A DNA stretch of 35,459 bases, taken from positions 1-35,459 of the forward strand of contig JAGOPI010000006.1 of assembly GCA_017992075.1 (NCBI GenBank), read 5' to 3'. This stretch comes from Candidatus Babeliales bacterium (lineage in GTDB: Bacteria > Babelota > Babeliae > Babelales > Chromulinivoraceae). Shown piece after piece: positions 1-8,887 of the stretch. The notes below the pieces were generated by a model. That model ran no database searches and was not told where the DNA came from. It was given only the letters and a program-made list of their open reading frames with translations. Positions within the stretch are counted from its first letter, which is position 1; the number at the start of each line of letters is the position of its first letter. A program made the translations under genes and the position numbers.

Positions 1-620
1 CCATCAGTAAATAAACATAAAAGTTTTGTTCGCTTTGTTGGCATATTTTCAAACACTGCTAATGCTTGCGCAATTGCACCATCAAGAGTTGTTGTTCCTG
101 AAGAAATAGTTTCAACATCAAGCTGAGCTAAAAACATAAAAAATGCTGAATAATCTTTTGTTAACGGACATTGCACAACGGTATCACCTGAAAATAAAAG
201 TAGGCCTATCCGTTCACAAGATAAATTCATCACAATTTTTTTAATTTTTTGTTTTGCAAATTCTAAACGATTCGGTTTAACATCTTGACCAAGCATACTC
301 CTGGAAATATCAACAGCAATTAAAAGATCGCGACCTTCTTGTTGCACCTTTTCCTCTTTTTTATCCCATTGCGGTCGCAAAAGTGCAATTGCCACAAACA
401 AACATCCAATAAAAAAGAAAATGTTTTTTACGATTTTTTGAATCATTGAACCATGCAAAATCAATTTTTTACGCCATTTTGATGCTGTCAGTTTTTGCAA
501 TGCGTGTTTTGATTTATAACCACGAATAAACAAACAAATAATAACTATTGTTAAAAAAATTATTATTTTTGAAAAATTGCACCAACCTGCAAAATGCACA
601 AAATTAAAATATTCAAACAT
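1..620 (-). CDS. BatB-like VWA-domain membrane protein (3' end outside window)
   Basis: The reading frame starts at an ATG read from 620 down and stays open to the left edge, so the C-terminus is missing. I translated it by hand: a first hydrophobic helix lies near residues 17-33, a basic stretch follows, and a second helix at about 63-82 precedes a von Willebrand factor A domain. The metal-ion-dependent adhesion site is visible as D-I-S-R-S near residue 104, followed by a segment with CPLT and then LCLFTDG at the edge. This is the architecture of BatB (Bacteroides aerotolerance) proteins, membrane-anchored VWA proteins often encoded after a MoxR ATPase and BatA. It lies 63 nt downstream of a second VWA gene on the same strand, so the two are probably co-transcribed. 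The exact function of Bat proteins is unsettled; stress resistance or envelope integrity is the usual proposal. Confidence 0.82.
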   Translation of the reverse strand, partial: MFEYFNFVHFAGWCNFSKIIIFLTIVIICLFIRGYKSKHALQKLTASKWRKKLILHGSMIQKIVKNIFFFIGCLFVAIALLRPQWDKKEEKVQQEGRDLLIAVDISRSMLGQDVKPNRLEFAKQKIKKIVMNLSCERIGLLLFSGDTVVQCPLTKDYSAFFMFLAQLDVETISSGTTTLDGAIAQALAVFENMPTKRTKLLCLFTD

Positions 621-683
621 TTAAAAACTCCACTCGCTTGTCATTTCTGATTAGATCGAGAATTTAGTTAAATATAAATTGCT

Positions 684-1685
684 TCAAACAATAAACCAAA
701 CCCATGTTGCCATCAAAAGTTCACACAAAATTAAACTAACAATGATCCATAAAAATGGCATAAAATAATCATGATATTTGGCATAAAGTTCTGTTTGATA
801 AGATTGCTTTTCAAGTGAATCAATAATTTGATAAATCTGTTTTAAATCTTTTGGTTTTTGCGCTTCAAAAAATTGACCGCCTGTTTCTTTTGCAATGCGT
901 TGTAAAAGTTCTTTGTTAACTGGTGAAGAAATTTGTTGTAATCCAAAAATAGGATCTTGAACAAATCCACCTTGCGAGCCACCAATACCAATAGTATATA
1001 CTTTCACACCAATATCTTTTGCAACTTGAATCGCATCTTTTGGATTTAAATCTCCTGTTGATGGAGCTCCATCCGTAAGCAATAACACGATCTTACTTTT
1101 TGCTTTTGAACTTTGCAATCGACGAACTGCTGTGATCAAACCTTGTGAAAGCATTGTATCTTTTTGCATATCTTCACTTGGCTTGCCCAATTCTAAATCT
1201 GAAATAATTTCTTTGAGTACTGTTTTATCAAGCGTTAACGGACATCGCACCAGTGCATAGCGACCAAACAAAACTAAACCGATAGCATCATTGGTTCGTT
1301 GCTCAATAAAATTTAATGCTTCTTGTTTTGCAACTTGCAACCGTGAACGTTTATCATCCAAATCATCCATACAACACATACTGCCGGACATATCAAGTGC
1401 AAGCACGATATCTATACCTTCCACATTAATTTTTGATTTTGAGTCAACATACTGTGGCTTACCCAAAAGAAAAACAATCAACGAAAGAATTGCGAAACGA
1501 ATCCAAAAGAAAAATTTGATTGGTAATTTGGATGAAGATAATTTTTGATCTTTAATAAATTGCGTTAAAGGATACACATACACGGTTGGTTGATACCAAA
1601 AATAACGTAAAAACAGAGCAAAAGTAACGGTAATTGCACCGTACAATAACCACCATGGTTGAGCAAATTGAAATATCGTCGCCAT
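684..1685 (-). CDS. BatA-like VWA-domain membrane protein
   Basis: This 333-residue protein has an N-terminal hydrophobic helix (about residues 10-28), a second at about 57-75, a VWA domain with a complete MIDAS motif (D98-M-S-G-S102), the downstream LLLTDGAPSTGD segment, and a C-terminal transmembrane helix at about 308-332. That layout (TM, VWA, TM) is typical of BatA. A purine-rich site (AAGGG) stands about nine bases upstream of the ATG. It is the first gene of a minus-strand pair with the BatB-like gene and is divergent from topA, so the 178-bp gap between them should hold promoters for both. An acidic and cysteine-rich insertion (CCMDDLDD) directly follows the MIDAS motif. Family assignment is good; cellular role is inferred only from the family. 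Confidence 0.85.
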   Translation of the reverse strand: MATIFQFAQPWWLLYGAITVTFALFLRYFWYQPTVYVYPLTQFIKDQKLSSSKLPIKFFFWIRFAILSLIVFLLGKPQYVDSKSKINVEGIDIVLALDMSGSMCCMDDLDDKRSRLQVAKQEALNFIEQRTNDAIGLVLFGRYALVRCPLTLDKTVLKEIISDLELGKPSEDMQKDTMLSQGLITAVRRLQSSKAKSKIVLLLTDGAPSTGDLNPKDAIQVAKDIGVKVYTIGIGGSQGGFVQDPIFGLQQISSPVNKELLQRIAKETGGQFFEAQKPKDLKQIYQIIDSLEKQSYQTELYAKYHDYFMPFLWIIVSLILCELLMATWVWFIV

Positions 1686-1863
1686 GAAAAAAGCCCTTTT
1701 TTTATTCCTTTAAAACACGCAGATTAAGTTACCATAAAGCTAACTTTTTTTTAAGATCTGATTTTTTGATAATTTGACTTATACCCTAAAATCCTTTATG
1801 TATACAAAATAACTGTGCTATCAATCAAATGCATCAAAACATCTACCTTTAAAATTAAAATCT

Positions 1864-4113
1864 ATGAAAAAACTTCTTATTGTTGAATCACCTGGTAAAA
1901 TCAAAACTATTTTAAAATTTTTAGGCTCTGATTTTAAAGTCATGTCAACTATTGGTCATATTAAAGATTTGCCAACAAAAACACTTGGCATCAAAATGAC
2001 TGATAAATCAATTGATCTGGAATATGTAACACTCAAAGATAAAGACAAAGTCATTTCAGACATTGTTAAAGCAGCAAAAAGTTCTGATGAAATTTATCTC
2101 GCACCAGATCCTGATCGCGAAGGAGAAATCATTGCATGGCATGTTGAGCAAGAAGTCAACAAAGTTGCTACCGAAGAAAAAATTCATCGAATTGCGTTTA
2201 ACGAAATTACTAAATCTGCAATTTTAGATGCCATCAAACGCCCAGCAAAAGTTGATATGCCTAAAGTATATGCACAACAAGCGCGTCGTGTACTTGATCG
2301 CTGGGTTGGTTATGAAGTATCTCCAATATTGTGGAAAAAACTTTCAAAAGGTTTATCTGCTGGTCGCGTACAATCAGTTGCACTCAAACTTGTTTGCGTT
2401 CGCGAACTTGAAATTCGTGCATTCAAAACTGAAGAATATTGGTCAATTGAAGGACTATTTGCTCACAGCAAACAAACATTTACAGCAGCACTGACTCACA
2501 TAAAAAATAAACCTGCTGAACTGACCAATGAAGCAGATACCACAAAAATTGTGGATGCTTTAAAAAATAAAAATTATATCATTGACAGTATTGTTGACAA
2601 AGAACGAATCAAAAATCCTGTACCTCCTTTTATCACCAGCAGCTTGCAACAAGCATCAGTAAACAAACTTGGTTTTTCAGTTAAAAAAACAATGACACTT
2701 GCACAAAGTATGTATGAAGGTATTCCTCTTGATGAAACAACAACTCCGACAGCTTTGATTACGTACATGAGAACAGATTCAACACGCTTATCACAAACAG
2801 CAATCGATGGTGCACGTGAATTTATTTTGTCAGAATGGGGTAAAGAGTTTTTACCAAGTAAACCAAACGTTTATGGTAAAAAAGAAGGCACACAAGACGC
2901 ACACGAAGCAATTCGACCAATTAACATGGCACTCAAACCTGATGATATTCGTCAATATGTTTCACCTGAAATTTACAAATTATATGGATTGATTTGGTCT
3001 CGTGCTGTTGCATCACAAATGAAACCTGCAATTTACGCTCAACGTCAAGTTGTCATAAAAGCTGATGAATATACTTTTAAAGTTACTGGATCAACATTGA
3101 CCTTTGAAGGATTTTTAAAAGCTTATCAATTGGAAGAAGAAGATGATGAAAAAGCTGTTAAACTTCCAAGCGATTTGAAAGAAAAAAATTCTGTATCGTT
3201 AGAAAAATTAAATCCAAAACAACATTTTACACAACCACCATCACGATTTTCTGAAGCAACACTTGTTAAGGAACTTGAAAAACAAGGCATCGGACGACCA
3301 AGTACCTATGCAACTATTTTAAGCACGATTCAAGCTCGCAACTATGTTGAACTGCAAAAAAAACGTTTCATTCCTACAGATCTTGGTATGAAATTGACTG
3401 AAATGCTCAATCAATATTTTCCAAAAATTATGGATCCTAAGTTCACTGCTCACATGGAAGAAGATTTAGATAAAATTGCACAAAGCGAAATTCAACGTGA
3501 TGCAGTATTGTTTGAATTCTGGAACTCATTTGAAAAAGATTTAGAAATTTTTAAAGGTTTAACACCAGGCACTGGCAAAAAAGTAGTTGAGCAAACATCA
3601 ATGCAATGCCCAACCTGCAAAGAAAACAATCTTGTTGTTCGTTTGGGAAAAAATGGAAGTTTTCTTGGATGTCCTGGATTTCCAAAATGTACATTTACGA
3701 GCAAATTTTCACGCGCCGATGATGGAACAATCACATTGATCGCTGCAGAAGAAACGCCACTTTTGGATGAAAAATGTGAGAAATGTGATAAACAACTTCG
3801 CAAAATGAAAGGTCGTTTTGGTGAATTTATTTCATGCTCTGGATACCCAGAATGTAAATTCATCAAACAAAATATTGCAAGTTTTGCATGTCCACAATGC
3901 GAAGGCAATATTGCACAACGATCATGGAAAGGTGGCAAATTTTGGGGATGTCAAAATTATCCAAAATGTAAATTTGCAATCTTTTCTGACATTGAACAAA
4001 TTCCTTGCAAAAAATGTGAAAAATTGCCGTACATTCTCAAAAAAACAGATCGAACTGGAAAAGTAACTTTAACCTGTCCGAATGAAGAATGTAAGCAAAT
4101 AATCACAGAGTAA
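1864..4113 (+). CDS. topA: DNA topoisomerase I (type IA)
   Basis: Relaxes negatively supercoiled DNA by transient single-strand cleavage. The 749-residue protein begins with the TOPRIM domain (KLLIVESPGK, catalytic Glu8) and carries the acidic Mg2+ triad region DPDREGE at residues 82-88. The active-site tyrosine is Y301 in the YMRTDST motif. After the core, from about residue 582, come four C-terminal zinc-finger units: CPTC...C...C, CEKC...C...C, CPQC...C...C and CKKC...C...C, the last one more divergent. This multi-finger tail is normal for bacterial TopA. The length agrees with the family (about 700-870). It is a single-gene unit, divergent from the VWA genes and followed by a 142-bp gap before the first translocase gene. 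No anomaly seen. Confidence 0.97.
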   Translation: MKKLLIVESPGKIKTILKFLGSDFKVMSTIGHIKDLPTKTLGIKMTDKSIDLEYVTLKDKDKVISDIVKAAKSSDEIYLAPDPDREGEIIAWHVEQEVNKVATEEKIHRIAFNEITKSAILDAIKRPAKVDMPKVYAQQARRVLDRWVGYEVSPILWKKLSKGLSAGRVQSVALKLVCVRELEIRAFKTEEYWSIEGLFAHSKQTFTAALTHIKNKPAELTNEADTTKIVDALKNKNYIIDSIVDKERIKNPVPPFITSSLQQASVNKLGFSVKKTMTLAQSMYEGIPLDETTTPTALITYMRTDSTRLSQTAIDGAREFILSEWGKEFLPSKPNVYGKKEGTQDAHEAIRPINMALKPDDIRQYVSPEIYKLYGLIWSRAVASQMKPAIYAQRQVVIKADEYTFKVTGSTLTFEGFLKAYQLEEEDDEKAVKLPSDLKEKNSVSLEKLNPKQHFTQPPSRFSEATLVKELEKQGIGRPSTYATILSTIQARNYVELQKKRFIPTDLGMKLTEMLNQYFPKIMDPKFTAHMEEDLDKIAQSEIQRDAVLFEFWNSFEKDLEIFKGLTPGTGKKVVEQTSMQCPTCKENNLVVRLGKNGSFLGCPGFPKCTFTSKFSRADDGTITLIAAEETPLLDEKCEKCDKQLRKMKGRFGEFISCSGYPECKFIKQNIASFACPQCEGNIAQRSWKGGKFWGCQNYPKCKFAIFSDIEQIPCKKCEKLPYILKKTDRTGKVTLTCPNEECKQIITE

Positions 4114-4255
4114 AGGCTAAAAAACTATACTTTCTTGATTTTTTGGCTATCATATTTTTGTAAATGGGTTTGGGTTAAAAATAAAAAATATTCGACCATT
4201 TTCAAAAAATTGAAAAATAAAAAATATTATAAATTCATATGAAAGGCAACTGTAT

Positions 4256-5635
4256 ATGATTACAGGCGTTGTTCAATTTTTCTATCCAGAAATTAAAAGA
4301 GAAGAAGTTAAAAAATACTGTCTTCTCGGTCTTGCATTTTTTTTCACAATCGGAGCTTATTGGCTTTTACGTCTTTTAAAAGATGCTGTTTTATTCAAAC
4401 TCGCATTCCCTGTCGCTTTAGGTTACAGCTCAGATGAAGGACGCCTTTGGTATCCATTTGCAAAAGCAATTTCACCTTGGGTTGTTCTTGGTGTTGTTGT
4501 TATTTACACAAAATTAGTTGATATGTTTGAAAAACATAAACTATTTTACATCATTGCATCATTTTACACACTTGCGTTTGCAGCAATTGCAACAATTCTT
4601 TTCTGCCAAGCAGAATATGGTTCAGAATTCGTTGGTGCACCATTACTTAAATACACAGGTCTTGCAAACTACTTGCTTACAGAAAGCCTTGGTTCAGTAC
4701 TTGTAGCATTGTTCTGGTCTTTCACTGTTAGCTCTTCAACATCTGATCAAGCAAAAAGAACTTTTCCATTAATCGTAGCACTTGGCCAAATCGGTTCAAT
4801 TGGTGGTTCGTCACTTCTTTTAATGAAATTTAGCCAAACATGGCCATTATTCTTTGTTGCTGTAATCTTTTTAGCTGGTTTAATTTTGACGATTCGTTAT
4901 TTGATGAGCTCTGTTCCTGCTGATCAAATGAAATCAGACAAAGAAGAGAAAAAAGCAAAACCAGATATGCTTGGTGGTATTAAACTTCTTGTAAGTGAAC
5001 CATATCTTATGGGTGTTTTGGTTGTTTCAACATTCTATGAAATTGCAGGTACTATTGTAGATTATCAAATGAAATCACAAGCAGCAATTATTCAAGGTTT
5101 AGATTTTAATTGGTTCCTGGGAGTTTTTGGTGTTGCTGTTAACGGTCTTGCATTCTTTATGGCACTTTTGGGTACTAGCAAATTGATGAAACGTTATGGT
5201 ATTCGTATTTGCTTGCTTGTATATCCTGTAAGCTTTGCAGTATCATTGGTAAGCTTGTACATGTACTATCAAACAGGTGCTGCAACTCCATTGAATTTAT
5301 TGTGGGCAACATTTGGCGTTATGCTCATTGTTAAAGCTGCTTCGTATGCTGTTAATAATCCTGTTAAAGAAATGATGTACATTCCAACATCAAAAGATGC
5401 AAAATTCAAAGCTAAAGGTATCATTGACATGATTGGTGGCAGAACTGCAAAAGCTTCTGGTGCTCAAATTGGTGGTGCTTTAAACATCAAAGGTAACCCT
5501 GCAGCTTCAATTCAAAATTTAATGCTTTACGGATCACTCATTGGTCTTGGTGTTATTGGTGTTTGGATCATTGCAGCGTTGTATGTTGGTCGTAAAAATC
5601 AACAACTTGTGAAAAATAACGAAATCATTGGATAA
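4256..5635 (+). CDS. ATP/ADP translocase (NTT/Tlc family), copy 1
   Basis: A 459-residue polytopic inner-membrane protein with about 11-12 hydrophobic helices. Family hallmarks are the N-terminal YWLLRLLKDAVLFKLAFP-type segment and the C-terminal NPVKEMMYIPTSKDAKFK block followed by IDMIGGRTAKASGAQIGG. NTT/Tlc carriers exchange host ATP for bacterial ADP (or import other nucleotides) and are known from Rickettsia, Chlamydiae, plastids and other intracellular organisms. Which nucleotides this copy carries cannot be read from the sequence. It starts with MITGVVQFFYPEI, matching MITSFIRYFYPDI of the second copy at 7502, and the two are similar end to end. It faces the secreted protein gene at 5730-7298 and is separated from it by a 70-bp perfect palindrome that probably terminates both. 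Confidence 0.93.
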   Translation: MITGVVQFFYPEIKREEVKKYCLLGLAFFFTIGAYWLLRLLKDAVLFKLAFPVALGYSSDEGRLWYPFAKAISPWVVLGVVVIYTKLVDMFEKHKLFYIIASFYTLAFAAIATILFCQAEYGSEFVGAPLLKYTGLANYLLTESLGSVLVALFWSFTVSSSTSDQAKRTFPLIVALGQIGSIGGSSLLLMKFSQTWPLFFVAVIFLAGLILTIRYLMSSVPADQMKSDKEEKKAKPDMLGGIKLLVSEPYLMGVLVVSTFYEIAGTIVDYQMKSQAAIIQGLDFNWFLGVFGVAVNGLAFFMALLGTSKLMKRYGIRICLLVYPVSFAVSLVSLYMYYQTGAATPLNLLWATFGVMLIVKAASYAVNNPVKEMMYIPTSKDAKFKAKGIIDMIGGRTAKASGAQIGGALNIKGNPAASIQNLMLYGSLIGLGVIGVWIIAALYVGRKNQQLVKNNEIIG

Positions 5636-5647
5636 ATTTTATTTACA

Positions 5648-5717
5648 TTAAAAATAATAGTAATTAAAAAGGTTTCGATAATATTATCGAAACCTTTTTA
5701 ATTACTATTATTTTTAA
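5648..5717. terminator. 70-bp perfect palindrome, probable bidirectional terminator
   Basis: The arms 5648-5682 and 5683-5717 are exact reverse complements (35 bp each, no mismatch by my reading). The core is GGTTTCGATAAT and its complement, with A-tracts before it and T-tracts after it, so transcripts from either strand form a hairpin followed by U residues. It lies between the convergent translocase gene and the secreted protein gene at 5730. The function is inferred from structure and position. Confidence 0.85.
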
Positions 5718-5729
5718 CAAAAGGATTTA

Positions 5730-7298
5730 TCAATGTTTTAACTTGTTAAAATATTTTTTTATAGTACGTGTATTTGAATATGCATTTGATAATTCTTTTT
5801 GGTTTTCTAAAACATTTTTTGCCCGCACTTCATCCAAATTCAAAATAATTCCATTTTGAGCAACAAATTCAGAAAATAATTCTGCATGAACTAATGGATT
5901 TCTTACTATAAATAATAATGGATGATATTCTACTTTTACTCTTGGAGCAAATCCCTTGATTCTCAAAAAACTGTCACTTAAGCTTGACAATGGCACTTTA
6001 GTTCTTGGATGAAAAAATTCACCAAAACCAAACAATGCTGCGATTGTTGACAATGGCGGAATGAAAAATAATCCATTACTAGCAGATCTAATATATTCTT
6101 TTTTATCAATTAATAATGCATATCCTGGCTTATTTTGTAAGAAATAAAATGCACAAGCTGTTTGATCAATAAAAATCCCTGCAAATAATGATTGTCCTAA
6201 TGAAATTGAAAATAAATTATCCTTAAGATCTTGATGGGTCATTGTTGTACCTAAAACTGGTATTTCCTCAGCTCCCTTAGATGTTTCAACTCCTCTATAA
6301 ATCTTTTTTAAATTATTAACATTGAGCAAATCAGTCCCTCTTAACAACATTGCTTTATTTAAAGATTTAGCTCGATATTCTTTTTCAATAACAGATTTTA
6401 TTAAATTTTCATGATTTAAAAACATCAAATAATTTTTATTTTCAAAGAACATACTTCCAGTAGCCTGACCAAATAAAGCTTTATTGTAAGATGCCGTACC
6501 AAACATTTCTAATATTTTTTTCAAAATCATTTCACTATTTTCTTGAATAGTAGAACTAACTTTCAAGCATTTTTCTTTTAATATAAACAACTCAATTTCA
6601 ATCAATTTTGTAATGATATAATTATTCATATACATATAAGCACTTAGGTCTTCAGGTATAAATAATTGTATAGGTGTTTTATTTCCCATAAACGGTCCAA
6701 TTAAATATTTCACAGTTGTATCAAAAAATAATTGATTATATATTTTAAATTGATTTAAAATTTCATTCTTTGAATCTTCAAAATTAAAAAAAAGTTCAGA
6801 AAGTATCAATATTCTGAAATTTTCATCACTTGAAGCTCTTCTTAAATCCTCACTACATCCTTCTAAATATGCAGTCATACATGCTCGTTCAAATGAATTT
6901 TTAGAAAAATCTATAAATTTACTCGTAATCGTAGTTTTATCTGTTTTTACAAATTCATACATACAAAATAGTTCATATAATGTTGTGGGAATAAATGCTA
7001 CATGAATATTTAAATCTGGGATTGCTTCTTGTAATTTTTTTTGTATAAAAATTTCTTCTGCATTTGGTATTCCAGGCGTTAAAAGCTCATCTTTTTCCAC
7101 TTGAGTTAAATTTGAAGCTGTACACATTGGCCATTGATATTTTAAAATAATTTGTGAAATAGTGGGACCATATAATAATGATTCTTCTTTCGTTAATGCC
7201 ACTAATCCTTCAGATGTTTTTTTAAAAATCAACAATTCTGCATACAATGCTGTCATACCAAACAACTGCAATATCATAATTATTTGTTTTATACTCAT
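5730..7298 (-). CDS. Secreted protein with ART-like R/SxS/E motifs, copy 1
   Basis: I do not recognise a named family. The 522-residue protein starts with a signal peptide (about residues 1-20, ending MTALYA before ELL) and has no further clear membrane helix. It is a paralog of the protein at 8877-10514. Residues about 34-92 are nearly identical between them; the middle (about 110-300) is poorly conserved; the C-terminal part (about 305-485) is conserved again. In that part are LLRGT (R320), FSISLGQS (S364, S366) and FGEFFHPRT (E427). This order and spacing resemble the Arg, Ser-x-Ser, Glu triad of R-S-E ADP-ribosyltransferases, where the catalytic Glu is also followed four residues later by Pro. 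The first Glu of the usual E-x-E is absent (Phe here). A GAGG ribosome site precedes the ATG. Secretion is supported; the enzymatic function is a hypothesis. Confidence 0.75.
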   Translation of the reverse strand: MSIKQIIMILQLFGMTALYAELLIFKKTSEGLVALTKEESLLYGPTISQIILKYQWPMCTASNLTQVEKDELLTPGIPNAEEIFIQKKLQEAIPDLNIHVAFIPTTLYELFCMYEFVKTDKTTITSKFIDFSKNSFERACMTAYLEGCSEDLRRASSDENFRILILSELFFNFEDSKNEILNQFKIYNQLFFDTTVKYLIGPFMGNKTPIQLFIPEDLSAYMYMNNYIITKLIEIELFILKEKCLKVSSTIQENSEMILKKILEMFGTASYNKALFGQATGSMFFENKNYLMFLNHENLIKSVIEKEYRAKSLNKAMLLRGTDLLNVNNLKKIYRGVETSKGAEEIPVLGTTMTHQDLKDNLFSISLGQSLFAGIFIDQTACAFYFLQNKPGYALLIDKKEYIRSASNGLFFIPPLSTIAALFGFGEFFHPRTKVPLSSLSDSFLRIKGFAPRVKVEYHPLLFIVRNPLVHAELFSEFVAQNGIILNLDEVRAKNVLENQKELSNAYSNTRTIKKYFNKLKH

Positions 7299-7377
7299 AA
7301 TTCATCCTCATTTATAAAAAATATTATATTTATAACAAAACAACATAAAAAACTTCTTTTTATAAAAAAATAATCAA

Positions 7378-7408
7378 TTACGAATATAAAAATCAACTAT
7401 TATATGAT
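7378..7408 (+). promoter_or_regulatory. Possible sigma-70 promoter for second translocase
   Basis: TTACGA (7378-7383) and TATGAT (7403-7408, five of six matches to the -10 consensus) lie upstream of the gene at 7502; spacing is 19 bp, or 17 bp if TATATG at 7401 is used. It would give a leader of about 85 nt that includes the hairpin at 7427-7464. AT-rich DNA makes chance matches likely. Confidence 0.35.
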
Positions 7409-7426
7409 AGAATATTATTATTAACC

Positions 7427-7464
7427 AAAAAACTCCGGCATATTAACTCATGTCGGAGTTTTTT
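7427..7464 (+). terminator. Terminator-like hairpin in the leader of the second translocase
   Basis: AAAAAACTCCG pairs with CGGAGTTTTTT, extended past a G-T opposition by CAT/ATG, with a loop of about 8 nt. On the plus strand the stem ends in six T residues, like an intrinsic terminator, yet it is only 37 bp before the translocase ATG at 7502 and no plus-strand gene ends just before it. It may be an attenuator in the leader or a block to antisense transcription. Confidence 0.6.
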
Positions 7465-7501
7465 ATTGAAACATACTAATTAAAAATTAAGGGGATTTTT
7501 T

Positions 7502-8887
7502 ATGATCACGTCATTCATTCGATATTTTTATCCAGACATTCATAAAGATGAAATTAAAAAAATCGGATTATTAGCCGTAGCTTTTTTATTCACCATTGGT
7601 ACATATTGGCTCATGCGATTACTTAAAGATTTAGTTTTATACAAACTTGCATTTCCAACATCTTTAGGTTGGTCACAAGACACTGGTCGTTTATGGATTC
7701 CTACGGTTAAAACGTTATCCCCTGTTTTTGTACTAGCTCTCGTCCTAATTTACAGCAAATTAGTAGACATATTTGAAAAACATAAATTAATGATTATTAT
7801 TGCAACTTTTTACATGATTATATTTTCTGCAATAACAGTAATTTTATTTTTAAAACATCAACATGGTGAAGTTTTTTTAGGTTCTAAAATTTTGGCAACA
7901 AGTGGTATTTTAGGATATTTGTTTACTGAAAGTTTTGGATCACTCATGGTTGCTGTTTTTTGGTCATTTACGATCAGTGCTTCAACTTCAGATCAAGCAA
8001 AAAGAGCGTTTCCGTTTATTGTTGCTGCCGGACAATTTGGTGCAATTGGTGGATCATCACTCATGCTTATCAAAACAACTATCATCTGGCCCTTTTATGC
8101 AATTGTCGTACTCTGCCTTGGTTTATTTATTGCAACTATTCATTATTTGATTAAAACAATTCCAGCTCATGATTTAACAAACAACAGCATTCACGAAAAA
8201 CCAACAACTCACAATACTTTAAGTGGTATAAAATTATTATTAACACGTCCTTATCTTATTGGTGTTTTAATCGTTTCAACATTTTATGAAATTGCAGGAA
8301 CGATTGTTGAATATCAAATGAATTCACAAGCATCTTTAATTTTTGATGACGCATCATTTAAATGGTTTAAAGGCGTGTATGGTGTTTGTATCAACACACT
8401 TGCATTTTTAATTGCGCTTCTTGGAACAAGCTACATGATCAAACGATTTGGTCCTCGCATTTGTTTACTCATTTATCCTATTACATTTGCATTTGCACTT
8501 ATATGTATGTACGCGTACTACGAAACTATGTTTCCAACTCCTTACATGCTTTTATGGGCAACATTTAGTGTCATGCTTTTAGTGAAAGCAATGTCCTATG
8601 CTGTTAATAATCCAGTTAAAGAAATGATGTATATTCCAACATCCAAAGATGCAAAATTTAAAACAAAAAGTTTTATTGATATGTTTGGCTCTCGCTCTGC
8701 AAAAATGTCAGGAGCTCAAATTGGTGGCTGGTTAAACGTACCGGGCAACCCAATCATGTCGATCAATAATTTATTAGTTTATGGTACGATAATTAGTTTA
8801 GGTGTGATTAGTGTTTGGTTAGCTGCTGCAATTTTTGTAGGCACACAAAATCAAAAATTAGTTGAAAACAAAGAAATCATTGAGTAA
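7502..8887 (+). CDS. ATP/ADP translocase (NTT/Tlc family), copy 2
   Basis: A 461-residue polytopic carrier, clearly paralogous to the protein at 4256 along its whole length. It shares YWLMRLLKDLVLYKLAFP, the SASTSDQAKRAFPFIVAAGQ region and the NPVKEMMYIPTSKDAKFK block. A strong AAGGGG ribosome site sits about eight bases before the ATG. Organisms with several NTT copies usually divide labour between ATP/ADP exchange and net import of other nucleotides, so substrate divergence between the copies is plausible but not shown here. Its 3' end overlaps by 11 bp the 3' end of the convergent gene at 8877-10514, and no palindrome like that of copy 1 separates them. The upstream hairpin at 7427-7464 suggests leader control. 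Confidence 0.93.
   Translation: MITSFIRYFYPDIHKDEIKKIGLLAVAFLFTIGTYWLMRLLKDLVLYKLAFPTSLGWSQDTGRLWIPTVKTLSPVFVLALVLIYSKLVDIFEKHKLMIIIATFYMIIFSAITVILFLKHQHGEVFLGSKILATSGILGYLFTESFGSLMVAVFWSFTISASTSDQAKRAFPFIVAAGQFGAIGGSSLMLIKTTIIWPFYAIVVLCLGLFIATIHYLIKTIPAHDLTNNSIHEKPTTHNTLSGIKLLLTRPYLIGVLIVSTFYEIAGTIVEYQMNSQASLIFDDASFKWFKGVYGVCINTLAFLIALLGTSYMIKRFGPRICLLIYPITFAFALICMYAYYETMFPTPYMLLWATFSVMLLVKAMSYAVNNPVKEMMYIPTSKDAKFKTKSFIDMFGSRSAKMSGAQIGGWLNVPGNPIMSINNLLVYGTIISLGVISVWLAAAIFVGTQNQKLVENKEIIE

Noticed and set aside
3492-3938. Long antisense open frame inside topA
   Set aside because: A shadow of the topA zinc-finger region; no ribosome site and topA is certain.
4114-4255. Possible terminator after topA (GGCTAAAAAA with TTTTTTGGCT)
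   Set aside because: The pairing needs several G-U pairs and consists mainly of A-U; too weak to claim.
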